A stretch of DNA of 64,000 nt from Enterococcus canis NBRC 100695 (GTDB lineage Bacteria > Bacillota > Bacilli > Lactobacillales > Enterococcaceae). The notes beneath the pieces are model-generated. The model searched no databases. It saw nothing but the letters and a program-made list of their open reading frames with translations, and was not told the origin of the DNA. The DNA is taken from assembly GCF_001544375.1 (NCBI RefSeq), contig NZ_BCQJ01000012.1:1-64000 (forward strand), read 5' to 3'. Positions 1-8,394 of this stretch are shown here, piece after piece; position 1 is the first letter of the stretch; the number at the start of each line of letters is the position of its first letter. The position numbers were made by a program, and so were the translations under genes.

Positions 1-537
1 TGGAATCTCTGGTACCTCAATCTCTACTGCGTCCCCTGGTTTTCCTGGATATTCTTCTGATGGATAGCCTTCAATTGGATCGCCATTTTCATCAACTGGT
101 GTCACCGTAATCGTGCTGCTTGGTTCTACTTCACGGTACACATAGTTGACTTCAATTGGATCATACCCAACTGTCCCTGTCGCATTGCTTGGGACTTCTA
201 CCAATTCATACGTCTTGCCATCTTTTTCAATTGTTTCTGGTCCCGTTGTTTCGTATTCTGTTTCAACGCGTTGGGTTTTCTCACTTCCTGCTTGAAGCTC
301 GTTCCCCTCTTCGTCCTGATACGTTACTTTGATTTCTGTTACTTTCACGTAGGTTACTGGGACTTCTGTATCTTCCTCTGGGTATTCCGTCGGAATGTCT
401 TCGTCTGGCGTTTCACGTTCATATCCTGGAATCTCTGGTACCTCAATCTCTACTGGCTCCCCTGGTTTTCCTGGATATTCTTCTGATGGATAGCCTTCAA
501 TTGGATCGCCATTTTCATCAACTGGTGTCACCGTAAT
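1..537 (-). repeat. 426-bp in-frame tandem repeat of MucBP-like modules
   Basis: Positions 1-111 and 427-537 match except for two adjacent bases (near 30 and 456), which change Glu-Pro to Asp-Ala. The 426-base offset equals 142 codons, so a copy can be gained or lost without a frameshift. The array continues past the left edge, so the copy number is unknown. Confidence 0.9.
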
Positions 538-3500
538 AGTAACTTCATTCGATGGTAATATTCCAGCATTTAAAAACTGTGATTGAACGGATTCAGAAAG
601 TTCAAATTCAACAAAATCTCCATCTTGTACATTGTTTCCTACTAAGGGATAATTTAAAGGACGAGGCATAGTAAATGTCTCATTTTCACCAATCACAAAT
701 TGAACTTGATAACGCCCAAAATCAAGATTTCCAAAATAGTATTCTCCATTTTGATCAGTGTTTACTTCATATAAGATTTCAAAACTATTTTTTTCATTAT
801 TGAATTTTTTTAATATTACTTTGTATTCTTCTAAAGGGTTATCCAAGGATCCCATGTAAATGCCATTTAAATCGCCATCTAGAAAAACTTTTCCCCCAAC
901 AAATGGGTTCACAACATTCACGACATTATTTGTGGATTCGACCATATCCATACTTGTAGTCGTTCGAGTTCCCATAGAGTTATAGACAGTATTTCCAATA
1001 CGAAGAATATCAGCCGTCGGTACGTAGGCATCGTATTCAAAAAATACGGATGTTTCTGCCGCTAATATAGTTCCTTCTTGAGAAGTTATTTTAATTTTTC
1101 TTGCAGATGAAAATCCTAAAACTGACATTTCTGCTTCAGTGAGCCATTCTGATTTTAAATCATCTGAGTAAGTTGTTCCTTGTTCTTCTATAGAATACAA
1201 GACTTCATATCCTTCTGGTGCACGAACAGGCCCTAATAATTGCACTGGAAACTCACTGTTTCTAGAATCATTTTGATCATTTAACGTGTGATCACCTTGA
1301 TACGGAAGGATATTTAATGACTCTGTAAAGGGATAATCTACTTTTGTTGTGTTGTCAATATATAGCCGATAAGTAATGTTTGAATTAGGAATAGTATTTG
1401 TTTGTTCTAAAAAGGGAGCTAATTCATCAGAAGTCCTCTTCGATTTCACATAATTAACCAATGCTTCAGCTTGTCGAAGATTAATAGTTTGAGTCTCGTG
1501 ATACACTAATTCCTCTGTATTTTGATTTCCATTTATATCTAATTCATCTGGAACCCCAGGCTGAGGATCTTGGGGAAAATAAGGTTCTGTTGTACCATCG
1601 GGATATTTATCCTGACTTCCCCAAATAAAGTAGGACTCTATTTCATTTAGCCCTGCCTGAGATCCATAATTGGCAAATAGATTAAAATAGGCACTTAGGT
1701 TCTTTTCTCGGAATGTAACATCTTCATATAAGAAAAAGTACGCCGTTTTTCCAGTTTCTTTATAGTTTTCGACCACTCGAGAGGGACGTTGATTGACAAT
1801 TGGGTCAATAAATCTCAGTCTAACGTCTCTAACTTCTATACCTGGAGGAGCTAAAACCACATATCCCGTGGTCCCTTCTACTAATTCTGGTTTATCATTT
1901 CCCGAACCATTTTGGCGTTCTAAAGCTATATCAACTGTATGGTTATATGAAAAGCTATTACCTATGAACAAATTATTATTAGTTATGTTACTTCCATAAT
2001 TATGAAATGAAACCTGTTCGGGTAAAGTAAAAGAAACATCATTTACATATGTGGTTGTTGGTGATCCTCCCAGATTTTCATATTTACTGTCTATATCGAC
2101 AGTTGATGATACCCCAAAGTTAGTAGTACTACGACTCGATGATTCAGCCGCATCCTCTTTTAACATCTGAATTTTTGATTCATCTAAATCAAAAACTAAG
2201 AATAAGTTTATAGCCTCAGTACCTGTATTTAAAATATTAACTTGCTCATCAAAAACTAGTTTATACTTTTGAAACGGTCCTGCCTTTTTTATAGTTTCAA
2301 AATGATTTCTATCAGTTGTATTTTTAATATTCTCAATTATTAATGTCTCATTTCCCTCAAAATCAATACCAATCAGCTGATTATTTCCTAATTTATTTAT
2401 ATCTTCAAGTGTGAAGGCATCTTCGCCTATTAATAACTGATACCCAGATATGCTCGAAGGGACACCTTCTATACTTGGATCCGAAAAGTCTAAACTCACA
2501 CTCTTCAAGCCCAAAGTCTCCGTTTTTTCTTCAACTGCATCATTAGAATAACTTACTTGCGTTGAGGTTACTATGGAGGCTTGATTTACATCAGAATTAA
2601 GAATAAATTTGTTACGATATAAGCTACCATCTTGAAGATACCCCCACCACATCGTATCATGAAATAGATTTGGAGACCCCACATTTGTTAAAGTTACAGG
2701 TAAAACATTAGACGTACCTTCATACATCAGGGTTCTAGAATTATCTTCTTCTAAATAGCTAATAGAAAAACTAATAGGAATATTCTCATCAAAAACAGCA
2801 CCAGGCAAAACTAAATCTAATGGAAATATGAAAGCTGTTCCGGAAACATTACCATCTAGCTCCTCAGGCGTAAATATCCATTCCCCATTATTATCTTTAA
2901 TTGTTACATCTCCAGCTGGAAATCCATGCTCTACTGGTCTAAACGTATAATCCTCGTTTGGAAGATGAACATTTACGATGAGATTTCTATTCTCAATCCC
3001 TAAGGAACCTCTTACATCATTAAGTTCGCCTCCTATAAAGTATCGTTCGGCATTTAAATAAAATCTTTTGGGAGTACTATCGGCTTTTCCAGCTTCTACT
3101 TCATTTTCGCTATAGTGTATTTCAGGAAAATCCGGTTCGCTTTCTTTATACTCACTTAGTGTGTGGGCAACTAAAGAAAGCGTCGAATTAGTTATATCAC
3201 TCTCATTGTTATCCATTAACTTAGCATCAATAATAATTGGATCATTATTTCTGTATCCATAATTTTTTGTTTTTACTGTGAATGGAATCGATACTTCTTG
3301 CCCAGGAGCTAGCTGATTCAAAGTAATTCTAATTAAAACTACATCTTGAAGGTGTTCTACACTTTTTGATTTAATTTGTGAAACACCTTCATTCGGCCAA
3401 TCACTTACCTGTATCATTTCAAACTTATCGGTCGGAAAACGATATTCAATCACCGGGTCTGGATAACTAGTTTGTTGTTCTTCCGTTTGTGTGTACCGAA

Positions 3501-3999
3501 CTGTTGTCTTTAGATTCAATTTTTCTCCACTAAGAAAATCAGTGTACGAGTTTGAAAAATAAGCAGATCCCGGCATTGTCTTATCATATACTGTTTCAAT
3601 AGTGATAGCTTCAGTTGAAGATTCCGCATCCCTCTCAAACTTCACACTTTTGTTTTTTTCTTTGGAAGCTTCCACATTCTTATCGTGAGATTCATCACTA
3701 TCGTCTATAACCGTCTTACCTTCGTCTTCAACAGGTGGATCTTGATTTGTTTCTATAGGTATATCCTCAGTAGAGATTTCTTCACTTTGTTCTAATTCTG
3801 ATTGCTCCGTGGATTCATCGCTGGTTACAACAGTACTTTCCTCAGTTAGTTCATTAGTACTTTCAGAATCCATGGTATCAGGAATACTGCTTTGCGTTGT
3901 AGCAATAATATCTTGTTCTTGTCCAAAAACTACCCCAATTGGCGTAAGCGAATTCATAACAAGTACCATTGACAGCAGTATTGATGCCATCTTTTTCAT
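1..3999 (-). CDS. Large secreted surface protein with SdrD-B-like and MucBP-like repeats (C-terminus outside window)
   Basis: An open frame of 1333 codons runs from an ATG at 3999, behind a good GAGGAG ribosome site, to the left edge without a stop. The protein starts with a signal peptide (MKKMASILLSMVLVMN...) and a Ser/Thr/Glu-rich linker of about 100 residues. A long beta-rich adhesin-like region follows, then one SdrD-B/Cna-B-like module (encoded near 700-910, with GGKVFLDGDLNG and NGEYYFGNLDFGRY). The visible end has MucBP-like repeats with the core TVTPVDENGDPIEGYPSEEY, encoded twice 426 bases apart. Family knowledge: such proteins are sortase-anchored adhesins that bind mucin or matrix. 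The LPXTG end is not in the window, so anchoring is inferred. It lies 12 bases behind a small gene and is probably co-transcribed with it. Confidence 0.85.
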   Translation of the reverse strand, partial: MKKMASILLSMVLVMNSLTPIGVVFGQEQDIIATTQSSIPDTMDSESTNELTEESTVVTSDESTEQSELEQSEEISTEDIPIETNQDPPVEDEGKTVIDDSDESHDKNVEASKEKNKSVKFERDAESSTEAITIETVYDKTMPGSAYFSNSYTDFLSGEKLNLKTTVRYTQTEEQQTSYPDPVIEYRFPTDKFEMIQVSDWPNEGVSQIKSKSVEHLQDVVLIRITLNQLAPGQEVSIPFTVKTKNYGYRNNDPIIIDAKLMDNNESDITNSTLSLVAHTLSEYKESEPDFPEIHYSENEVEAGKADSTPKRFYLNAERYFIGGELNDVRGSLGIENRNLIVNVHLPNEDYTFRPVEHGFPAGDVTIKDNNGEWIFTPEELDGNVSGTAFIFPLDLVLPGAVFDENIPISFSISYLEEDNSRTLMYEGTSNVLPVTLTNVGSPNLFHDTMWWGYLQDGSLYRNKFILNSDVNQASIVTSTQVSYSNDAVEEKTETLGLKSVSLDFSDPSIEGVPSSISGYQLLIGEDAFTLEDINKLGNNQLIGIDFEGNETLIIENIKNTTDRNHFETIKKAGPFQKYKLVFDEQVNILNTGTEAINLFLVFDLDESKIQMLKEDAAESSSRSTTNFGVSSTVDIDSKYENLGGSPTTTYVNDVSFTLPEQVSFHNYGSNITNNNLFIGNSFSYNHTVDIALERQNGSGNDKPELVEGTTGYVVLAPPGIEVRDVRLRFIDPIVNQRPSRVVENYKETGKTAYFFLYEDVTFREKNLSAYFNLFANYGSQAGLNEIESYFIWGSQDKYPDGTTEPYFPQDPQPGVPDELDINGNQNTEELVYHETQTINLRQAEALVNYVKSKRTSDELAPFLEQTNTIPNSNITYRLYIDNTTKVDYPFTESLNILPYQGDHTLNDQNDSRNSEFPVQLLGPVRAPEGYEVLYSIEEQGTTYSDDLKSEWLTEAEMSVLGFSSARKIKITSQEGTILAAETSVFFEYDAYVPTADILRIGNTVYNSMGTRTTTSMDMVESTNNVVNVVNPFVGGKVFLDGDLNGIYMGSLDNPLEEYKVILKKFNNEKNSFEILYEVNTDQNGEYYFGNLDFGRYQVQFVIGENETFTMPRPLNYPLVGNNVQDGDFVEFELSESVQSQFLNAGILPSNEVTITVTPVDENGDPIEGYPSEEYPGKPGEPVEIEVPEIPGYERETPDEDIPTEYPEEDTEVPVTYVKVTEIKVTYQDEEGNELQAGSEKTQRVETEYETTGPETIEKDGKTYELVEVPSNATGTVGYDPIEVNYVYREVEPSSTITVTPVDENGDPIEGYPSEEYPGKPGDAVEIEVPEIP

Positions 4000-4011
4000 T
4001 TACTCATCTCC

Positions 4012-4416
4012 TCATTGTTGAATATTTTCAATATGTGTTGGTAGCTTTTTTGATAATAAGTAGTTTTCAAACTTAAAATTGGTATGATATATTTCCCGAT
4101 CCTCCAAATATTTATAGGTATCTTCATAGACAATCTCCCTAAGATTATTTAATCCAGCGATATCTGCCTGTTCCATATTCATCCCAAATAGTAGACAAAC
4201 TTGTAAATATGCATCCGAAAAATTCAATTCTCCAATCATTTCCTCAAAATTGTTCGAACTAATTTTTTTTACTAATTCTAGCGTATATACTCTTTTTTCA
4301 TTAAATAGACTTCTTAATTCCGAAAAGAAATAATTCTGAATTGTTGATGTTTTTTCTTTCCCTTCATCCTCTGAGAGGATAAGCTCATCAAATGAATAGT
4401 TCCATAAAAAACTCAT
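4012..4416 (-). CDS. Small acidic protein of unknown function, partner of the surface protein gene
   Basis: I do not recognise a family. The 134-residue soluble protein (MSFLWNYSFDEL...) has no signal peptide or membrane segment and is rich in Glu, Leu, Asn and aromatic residues, suggesting a helical cytoplasmic protein. The start was set at 4416 because AGGAGGAAAGG lies just before it; the frame continues upstream to 4521, but those extra codons only read through the ribosome site as Arg/Lys. Its stop lies 12 bases before the surface protein start, so the two genes are probably one transcript. Position suggests a role in expressing or exporting the adhesin, which is speculative. Confidence 0.65.
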   Translation of the reverse strand: MSFLWNYSFDELILSEDEGKEKTSTIQNYFFSELRSLFNEKRVYTLELVKKISSNNFEEMIGELNFSDAYLQVCLLFGMNMEQADIAGLNNLREIVYEDTYKYLEDREIYHTNFKFENYLLSKKLPTHIENIQQ

Positions 4417-4511
4417 TTTTCCTTTCCTCCTTCTTCTCATTTTGAAATTCACTTTTCTTAATTCCTCCCTCCATGAAGCCATGATACTAGTGTTCATTTC
4501 ATAACCAGGGT

Positions 4512-4547
4512 TATACTTCAAGTATAGCTTTCTATTTAAAGTTTCAA
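4512..4547 (-). promoter_or_regulatory. Candidate promoter with overlapping palindromic operator for the surface operon
   Basis: On the minus strand TTGAAA (4542-4547) and TATACT (4521-4526) form a promoter-like pair with a short 15-base spacer. A perfect 7-1-7 palindrome, TATACTTcAAGTATA (4512-4526), overlaps the -10 and likely start site. An XRE-family regulator is encoded immediately upstream, so this is a plausible operator for it. The palindrome is seen directly; the assignment is inference. Confidence 0.45.
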
Positions 4548-4570
4548 TAAATTTGAAAATTAATCAAAAA

Positions 4571-4606
4571 AAAAGTAATTTATCGAAAAAACGACAAATT
4601 ACTTTT
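4571..4606 (-). terminator. Intrinsic terminator of the XRE/TPR regulator gene
   Basis: A 15-base stem (4571-4585 with 4592-4606, one mismatch) encloses a six-base loop and is followed on the minus strand by a long T run. It separates the regulator from the surface operon, which therefore needs its own promoter. Confidence 0.85.
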
Positions 4607-4617
4607 CAAATATTTGA

Positions 4618-5877
4618 TTAAGCTAAACTTTTACAACCGAAATAGGTATTAGATATTTTAATAGCTCGTTTCCCCCAATTAGTAGCATTTTTATATTGTT
4701 TCTTCTTTTCATAAATTTGTATCATCATTTTACAGATATCGACCCCTTGAAAAGGATTATTCGCAACGTTGCCTTCATCCAAAAAATAATCTTCGCTTAG
4801 TGCTAAACATCTAGCGTGTTGTTTATTATGAAAGTTTAACATAAACTCATAAAACAGTTGATTTGGGTGCTTTCTCTTCTTCGTTGTCCTTTGTTCTATT
4901 TTTGAAATGAGGTTAATTGCTTTATCACATTTGCCTTGCTCTATCAGTACAGTCGCAAAAGTATATATGTAAGGCTCTATTTCTTTTGTAAAATGCGGAT
5001 TCGCTATGTTGACCGAAATATCTTCTAAAATTTCTTCCTTATTTATAGTACTTGATGTAGTATACGAAAATAATAGGATTTTCGAGATACATTGTCTGAT
5101 AAACCCTTCGCTATCTGTTGTATAGATAGTTTTCGATACAATTTTTTCAAGAAAATGAGTTGCTTCATTAGTAAAACCATAATAGAGCATACATTGCCCA
5201 TACAGATAATTCCACATATCTATAAAATAATCTTTGTGACTAACACTGTGAACTAAATCTCTTTTTTCTGGTAACTCTTTTAATAATTGTGATCTCATCC
5301 CTGTTTCCCATTGAAAAAGTAACATAAGTATCGAGAGGTAGGCCCTATTTTCACTACTTTTATTGTTTTCTATCGCTATTTGACAAATTTCAATTGCCTG
5401 AAAAATTTCTCGATTGAAATTAGCCGAGATTATTTCATAAATATAGATAGCTTCCTTTACTGACTCACTACATGCTTCTTTTTCCAAAATTTGATCTAAA
5501 AACCGAATAACTTTCTTATCTTCAAAAATCTCAGGTTTAACAATGGAACCTAATAGTTCAAGAATAAAGTATGCGTCTATAGACAGCTCTTTCCTTAATA
5601 ATTTTTCACGTACATGTTCAAATTGCACATAGTCTCCTCTATATAAGGCTTGAAAGCTCTCTTGTAATTCTTTAATAGTCTGTGGACTATCTTGTTCTAC
5701 AAAATTGATTTTCATACTATATCTTGCTTCAAGAGACAAAAGAAGCTCAATACTTGGACAACGTCTGCCTTTTTCAATATTTGATAAATGTGCTACGCTG
5801 ATGTGCTCACTATCAGCAAATTTTTTCATATCATATCCCACAACTAATCTCTTAAATTTTATCAATATTCCTATCAT
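4618..5877 (-). CDS. XRE-family regulator with C-terminal TPR-like helical domain (Rgg/RNPP type)
   Basis: The first ~60 residues form a helix-turn-helix of the XRE type (MKKFADSEHISVAHLSNIEK, then GRRCPSIELLLSL). About 350 residues of helical TPR-like repeats follow, with recurring Leu/Tyr/Ala periodicity. At 419 residues it is longer than typical Rgg or PlcR proteins (~285-320) but has the same layout. Family knowledge: these regulators bind DNA as dimers and often respond to short secreted peptides. No obvious peptide pheromone gene was seen next to it. The ATG at 5877 follows a GTGGGGAC ribosome site. The gene ends in its own terminator and faces the surface operon, which it may control. 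Confidence 0.8.
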   Translation of the reverse strand: MIGILIKFKRLVVGYDMKKFADSEHISVAHLSNIEKGRRCPSIELLLSLEARYSMKINFVEQDSPQTIKELQESFQALYRGDYVQFEHVREKLLRKELSIDAYFILELLGSIVKPEIFEDKKVIRFLDQILEKEACSESVKEAIYIYEIISANFNREIFQAIEICQIAIENNKSSENRAYLSILMLLFQWETGMRSQLLKELPEKRDLVHSVSHKDYFIDMWNYLYGQCMLYYGFTNEATHFLEKIVSKTIYTTDSEGFIRQCISKILLFSYTTSSTINKEEILEDISVNIANPHFTKEIEPYIYTFATVLIEQGKCDKAINLISKIEQRTTKKRKHPNQLFYEFMLNFHNKQHARCLALSEDYFLDEGNVANNPFQGVDICKMMIQIYEKKKQYKNATNWGKRAIKISNTYFGCKSLA

Positions 5878-6043
5878 TTTGTCCCCACTTTCTTAATCAC
5901 AGTCTAATAATTTCATATTTCTTAATAATAGTAAAGATTTTTGATAAATTTTATCTTCTTTTATGTTTGACTATGGATAGATTGGCAATACAGTAAATTA
6001 GTTCGAGAAATAAAGAATACATAATTAAGTTTGAAAACAAAAA

Positions 6044-6080
6044 GACTGCACGAAAATGATTTCTCATATTTCGTGCAGTC
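6044..6080 (-). terminator. Strong intrinsic terminator downstream of the DUF4430 lipoprotein region
   Basis: A perfect 12-base stem (GACTGCACGAAA at 6044-6055 with TTTCGTGCAGTC at 6069-6080) is followed on the minus strand by TTTTTGTTTTC. It lies about 230 bases past the lipoprotein stop and right behind a possible gene remnant, so it may originally have belonged to that gene. Confidence 0.75.
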
Positions 6081-6159
6081 ACAATTAGTTTTCTTGTCCC
6101 TTGCGCTTTGATCTTCACAGAATTCTGCCGCTATTATCGTGCTTCTTCTACTTAGTTAA

Positions 6160-6252
6160 TTAAGCCGTTTTTCTAAAGAATGTATGTTTCTTAGTATTAA
6201 CAAAGGTTTCTATCCAACCCGTATAAAAGATTGCATTTTCTAAAGCGAACTT
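6160..6252 (-). pseudogene. Possible C-terminal gene remnant
   Basis: Inside the 435-base gap 5878-6313, the minus strand has a stop-bounded 30-codon frame ending in TAA at 6160. Its sequence (ENAIFYTGWIETFVNTKK..., ending FFRKTA) looks protein-like, but it has no start codon or ribosome site. The terminator at 6044-6080 would suit such a gene. I cannot name the family; the composition may be chance. Nothing else was recognised in this gap. Confidence 0.25.
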
Positions 6253-6313
6253 TCAAAATGTATTCAATATTCATTTACGAAAAAAGACGTCATGTAAATT
6301 ATCAACATCATTC

Positions 6314-6721
6314 TTACATCGGCGCTAAATTAAAAATTACCTTGTCGCCTTCTTTTAAGATGACTTCTTTGGCACCTGTCATCACTTCTTTGTCATTGAT
6401 GGTGTAGGTCCAATATTTTTTCGCTGTATCATCTTGCGCATGACCGTCAATGCTGGTGATAAAACCATCTTGGTCTTTAATGTCAAAACTGTTGGACATC
6501 ACAGTGAATAGGTTATCGCCCTCTTTAAAATCCACTTCTTTAGTGCTGATTTCTTTTCCGTCTTCCTGCAAAATAACCGTTGCGTGCTGTGCTGCTACGC
6601 TTTGTTGCGAGGTTTCCGCAGTAGAGGATGCGCTGGAAGCATCCGTTCCGCCAGTACCACCACAGGCAGATAATACTAAGACACTTGCTAAGACCAGTGA
6701 CCATTGTCCAATTTTTTTCAT
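6314..6721 (-). CDS. DUF4430 (transcobalamin-like C-terminal domain) lipoprotein
   Basis: The 135-residue product has a type II signal peptide with lipobox LSAC at about residue 19, so it should be lipidated and held on the outer face of the membrane. A Ser/Thr/Ala-rich linker (20-45) leads into a DUF4430-like domain (about 47-135) with the family features GDNLFTVM, KYWTYTINDKEV and KEGDKVIFNL. Related domains occur in cobalamin-binding and pilin-like proteins, but the ligand here cannot be inferred. A second lipoprotein gene lies upstream, separated by a terminator, so the two are independent units. Confidence 0.85.
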   Translation of the reverse strand: MKKIGQWSLVLASVLVLSACGGTGGTDASSASSTAETSQQSVAAQHATVILQEDGKEISTKEVDFKEGDNLFTVMSNSFDIKDQDGFITSIDGHAQDDTAKKYWTYTINDKEVMTGAKEVILKEGDKVIFNLAPM

Positions 6722-6816
6722 CCTTCATTCCTCCCTTTTCCTCTATTTAATCACACTTGTAAATGCTATTGAACTAAGAATTCCATGGGCATTCTCTATG
6801 CTCTCTCATCTAACAC

Positions 6817-6848
6817 AAAAAAGGAGTAGCACGACCTACTCCTTTTTG
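6817..6848 (-). terminator. Intrinsic terminator between the two lipoprotein genes
   Basis: A 9-base stem AAGGAGTAG / CTACTCCTT with a short loop has runs of A and T on its two sides. It terminates the upstream minus-strand lipoprotein gene and could act in both directions. Confidence 0.85.
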
Positions 6849-6876
6849 CTCGGCTAAATGTTCCGCTAGCCTGATT

Positions 6877-7401
6877 TTATTCGACTTTATCTGTGTCTTC
6901 CTTGGTGATTAACAAATTCGCAATCTCACTGTCATCAGGATTCAAAAAGATGACTTGGATCTTTGCCTCAGGAAACAGAGGAGTGATAGCATCCATCGTC
7001 GGCTTAAGGCCCTTTACTAGCGTGGGGCGCATCGCCTCAACATCAACGGCAAAATCCGATTTTTCCGCCAATGTATACGTGTAGATAATGGTCATATCTT
7101 TGCCTTCTGTGATGGAAATATCTGAGTACATATCTCCCATTTGTTCTTTAATCGATGCGGTTTGCGATTGAGCCGCTTCCACCATTAATGAAAAGTTACT
7201 ACTATTACCCTGGCTATCAGTTGACTCCGCTGTTGCTAGTGCACTAGATTCCGATGAGACTGCTACGGTTGTAGAAGACGATTCGACAAGTGACGCCTCT
7301 GTTGTACTGGTACTTGAAGATGCTGTCGGCGACTCTTTGGTACAAGCCGTCAACGCCAACAAACCCATTGTGATAATTGGTAACACCCATTTCTTTTTCA
7401 T
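6877..7401 (-). CDS. Putative lipoprotein with Ser/Thr-rich linker (DUF4854-like)
   Basis: The ATG at 7401 follows AAAGGAGGATATA, giving 174 residues; an upstream extension lacks a better ribosome site. The signal peptide MKKKWVLPIITMGLLALTAC ends in an LTAC lipobox. Residues ~20-70 are a Ser/Thr linker typical of wall-spanning lipoproteins. The remaining ~100 residues form a soluble domain (SLMVEAAQSQTASIKEQMGD..., MTIIYTYTLAEKSD) resembling the DUF4854 family of small Firmicute lipoproteins. The family call is from memory of the pattern and is tentative. The function is unknown. Confidence 0.75.
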   Translation of the reverse strand: MKKKWVLPIITMGLLALTACTKESPTASSSTSTTEASLVESSSTTVAVSSESSALATAESTDSQGNSSNFSLMVEAAQSQTASIKEQMGDMYSDISITEGKDMTIIYTYTLAEKSDFAVDVEAMRPTLVKGLKPTMDAITPLFPEAKIQVIFLNPDDSEIANLLITKEDTDKVE

Positions 7402-7606
7402 TATATCCTCCTTTGCTTTGCTTTGCTTACTCCAACCCAACTTTGTTCAATCACTAAATTCTTTTTGTTCTTGCTTTCCCTATTTGTTTCACTGCTAGCA
7501 AGTTTGTGACATCATACACTTGTTATTGTATCATGCCGTCTTCACTCATCTTTTTCTATTTTTTCGCTTTATCGTCTATTTTTTGACACTGACACTGCAC
7601 AAAAAA

Positions 7607-7629
7607 GCCCTCCATCCAAGATGAAGGGC
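7607..7629 (-). terminator. Intrinsic terminator of the Ntdp-like gene
   Basis: The stem GCCCTCCAT / ATGAAGGGC (one mismatch) is followed on the minus strand by TTTTTT. It lies about 18 bases past the stop of the DUF402 gene. Confidence 0.8.
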
Positions 7630-7646
7630 AGCGGCACTGCGGTCAG

Positions 7647-8183
7647 CTACTTTTTAGATAACTGTTGATAACGGCGGTACCAGATATCGATGTACTCGTC
7701 AGAGAATGGGCCTTTTCCATTATTGATCCAATCGACTAATATCTTCACATTTTCTTTAAGGATAAAATCAATGTCGCCGGAGTAATGCATTTGTTTGCGG
7801 TGCATTTCATACTCGTCCACATCCAAGAGCCGTTTTTCGCCATCAGGAAAGACTTTGATATCGAGATCATAGTCGATGTACTTTAAGGCTTCTTCATCCA
7901 AAAGATAGGGTGAAGCTAAATTGCAATAATAGGAAACCCCCTTTTCTCTAATCATAGCGATCACGTTGAACCAATACTTTTTGTGAAAATAGACAATAGC
8001 AGGTTCCCGCGTGACCCATCTGCGGCCGTCAGATTCCGTCACAAGAGTGTGATCGTTGACGCCAATGATGGAATATTCGCTCGTTTTTAATACCATAGTA
8101 TCTCGCCAGACTCGATGCAGATTGCCGTCATGTTTGTAACTTTGGATGGTGACGAACTCACCTTCTCGTGGCACACGCATCAT
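7647..8183 (-). CDS. Nucleoside tri-/diphosphate phosphatase, DUF402 family (Ntdp-like)
   Basis: The 178-residue protein matches the length and layout of the Firmicute DUF402 proteins related to B. subtilis YgaC and S. aureus Sav1889. These have been described as Mg-dependent phosphatases of nucleoside tri- and diphosphates. Conserved features include the [10 protein letters not shown] start, the aromatic block [18 protein letters not shown], the acidic pair in [10 protein letters not shown] and the [11 protein letters not shown] segment that supplies metal ligands. It is cytoplasmic. Two ATGs lie in tandem (8183 and 8180) and the upstream ribosome site is weak, so the start may be off by one codon. 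It is a single-gene unit. Confidence 0.85.
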   Translation of the reverse strand: MMRVPREGEFVTIQSYKHDGNLHRVWRDTMVLKTSEYSIIGVNDHTLVTESDGRRWVTREPAIVYFHKKYWFNVIAMIREKGVSYYCNLASPYLLDEEALKYIDYDLDIKVFPDGEKRLLDVDEYEMHRKQMHYSGDIDFILKENVKILVDWINNGKGPFSDEYIDIWYRRYQQLSKK

Positions 8184-8394
8184 AACCCAACTTTCTCGAC
8201 TGTGTCGTCATGTGTTTGGGTGTATTTACACCGAACTCGAATTCATTATAGCATATCTTCTCCTATTGCAAACTGTTTCCACTTCAATTTTCGAATTCTT
8301 CTTATGCCTCACAAGCTCACCATACTACAAACATTAATTGATTCAAAACACTAGATTGTAACTTTGTTTTATCGTGTAAAAGTTTGTCCTAATT

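Noticed and set aside
271-486. Plus-strand aromatic-rich frame at the left edge
   Set aside because: Antisense of the MucBP-like repeats; biased composition comes from the repeat.
6450-6857. Plus-strand 135-codon frame over the DUF4430 lipoprotein
   Set aside because: Antisense shadow; runs through the terminator at 6817-6848.
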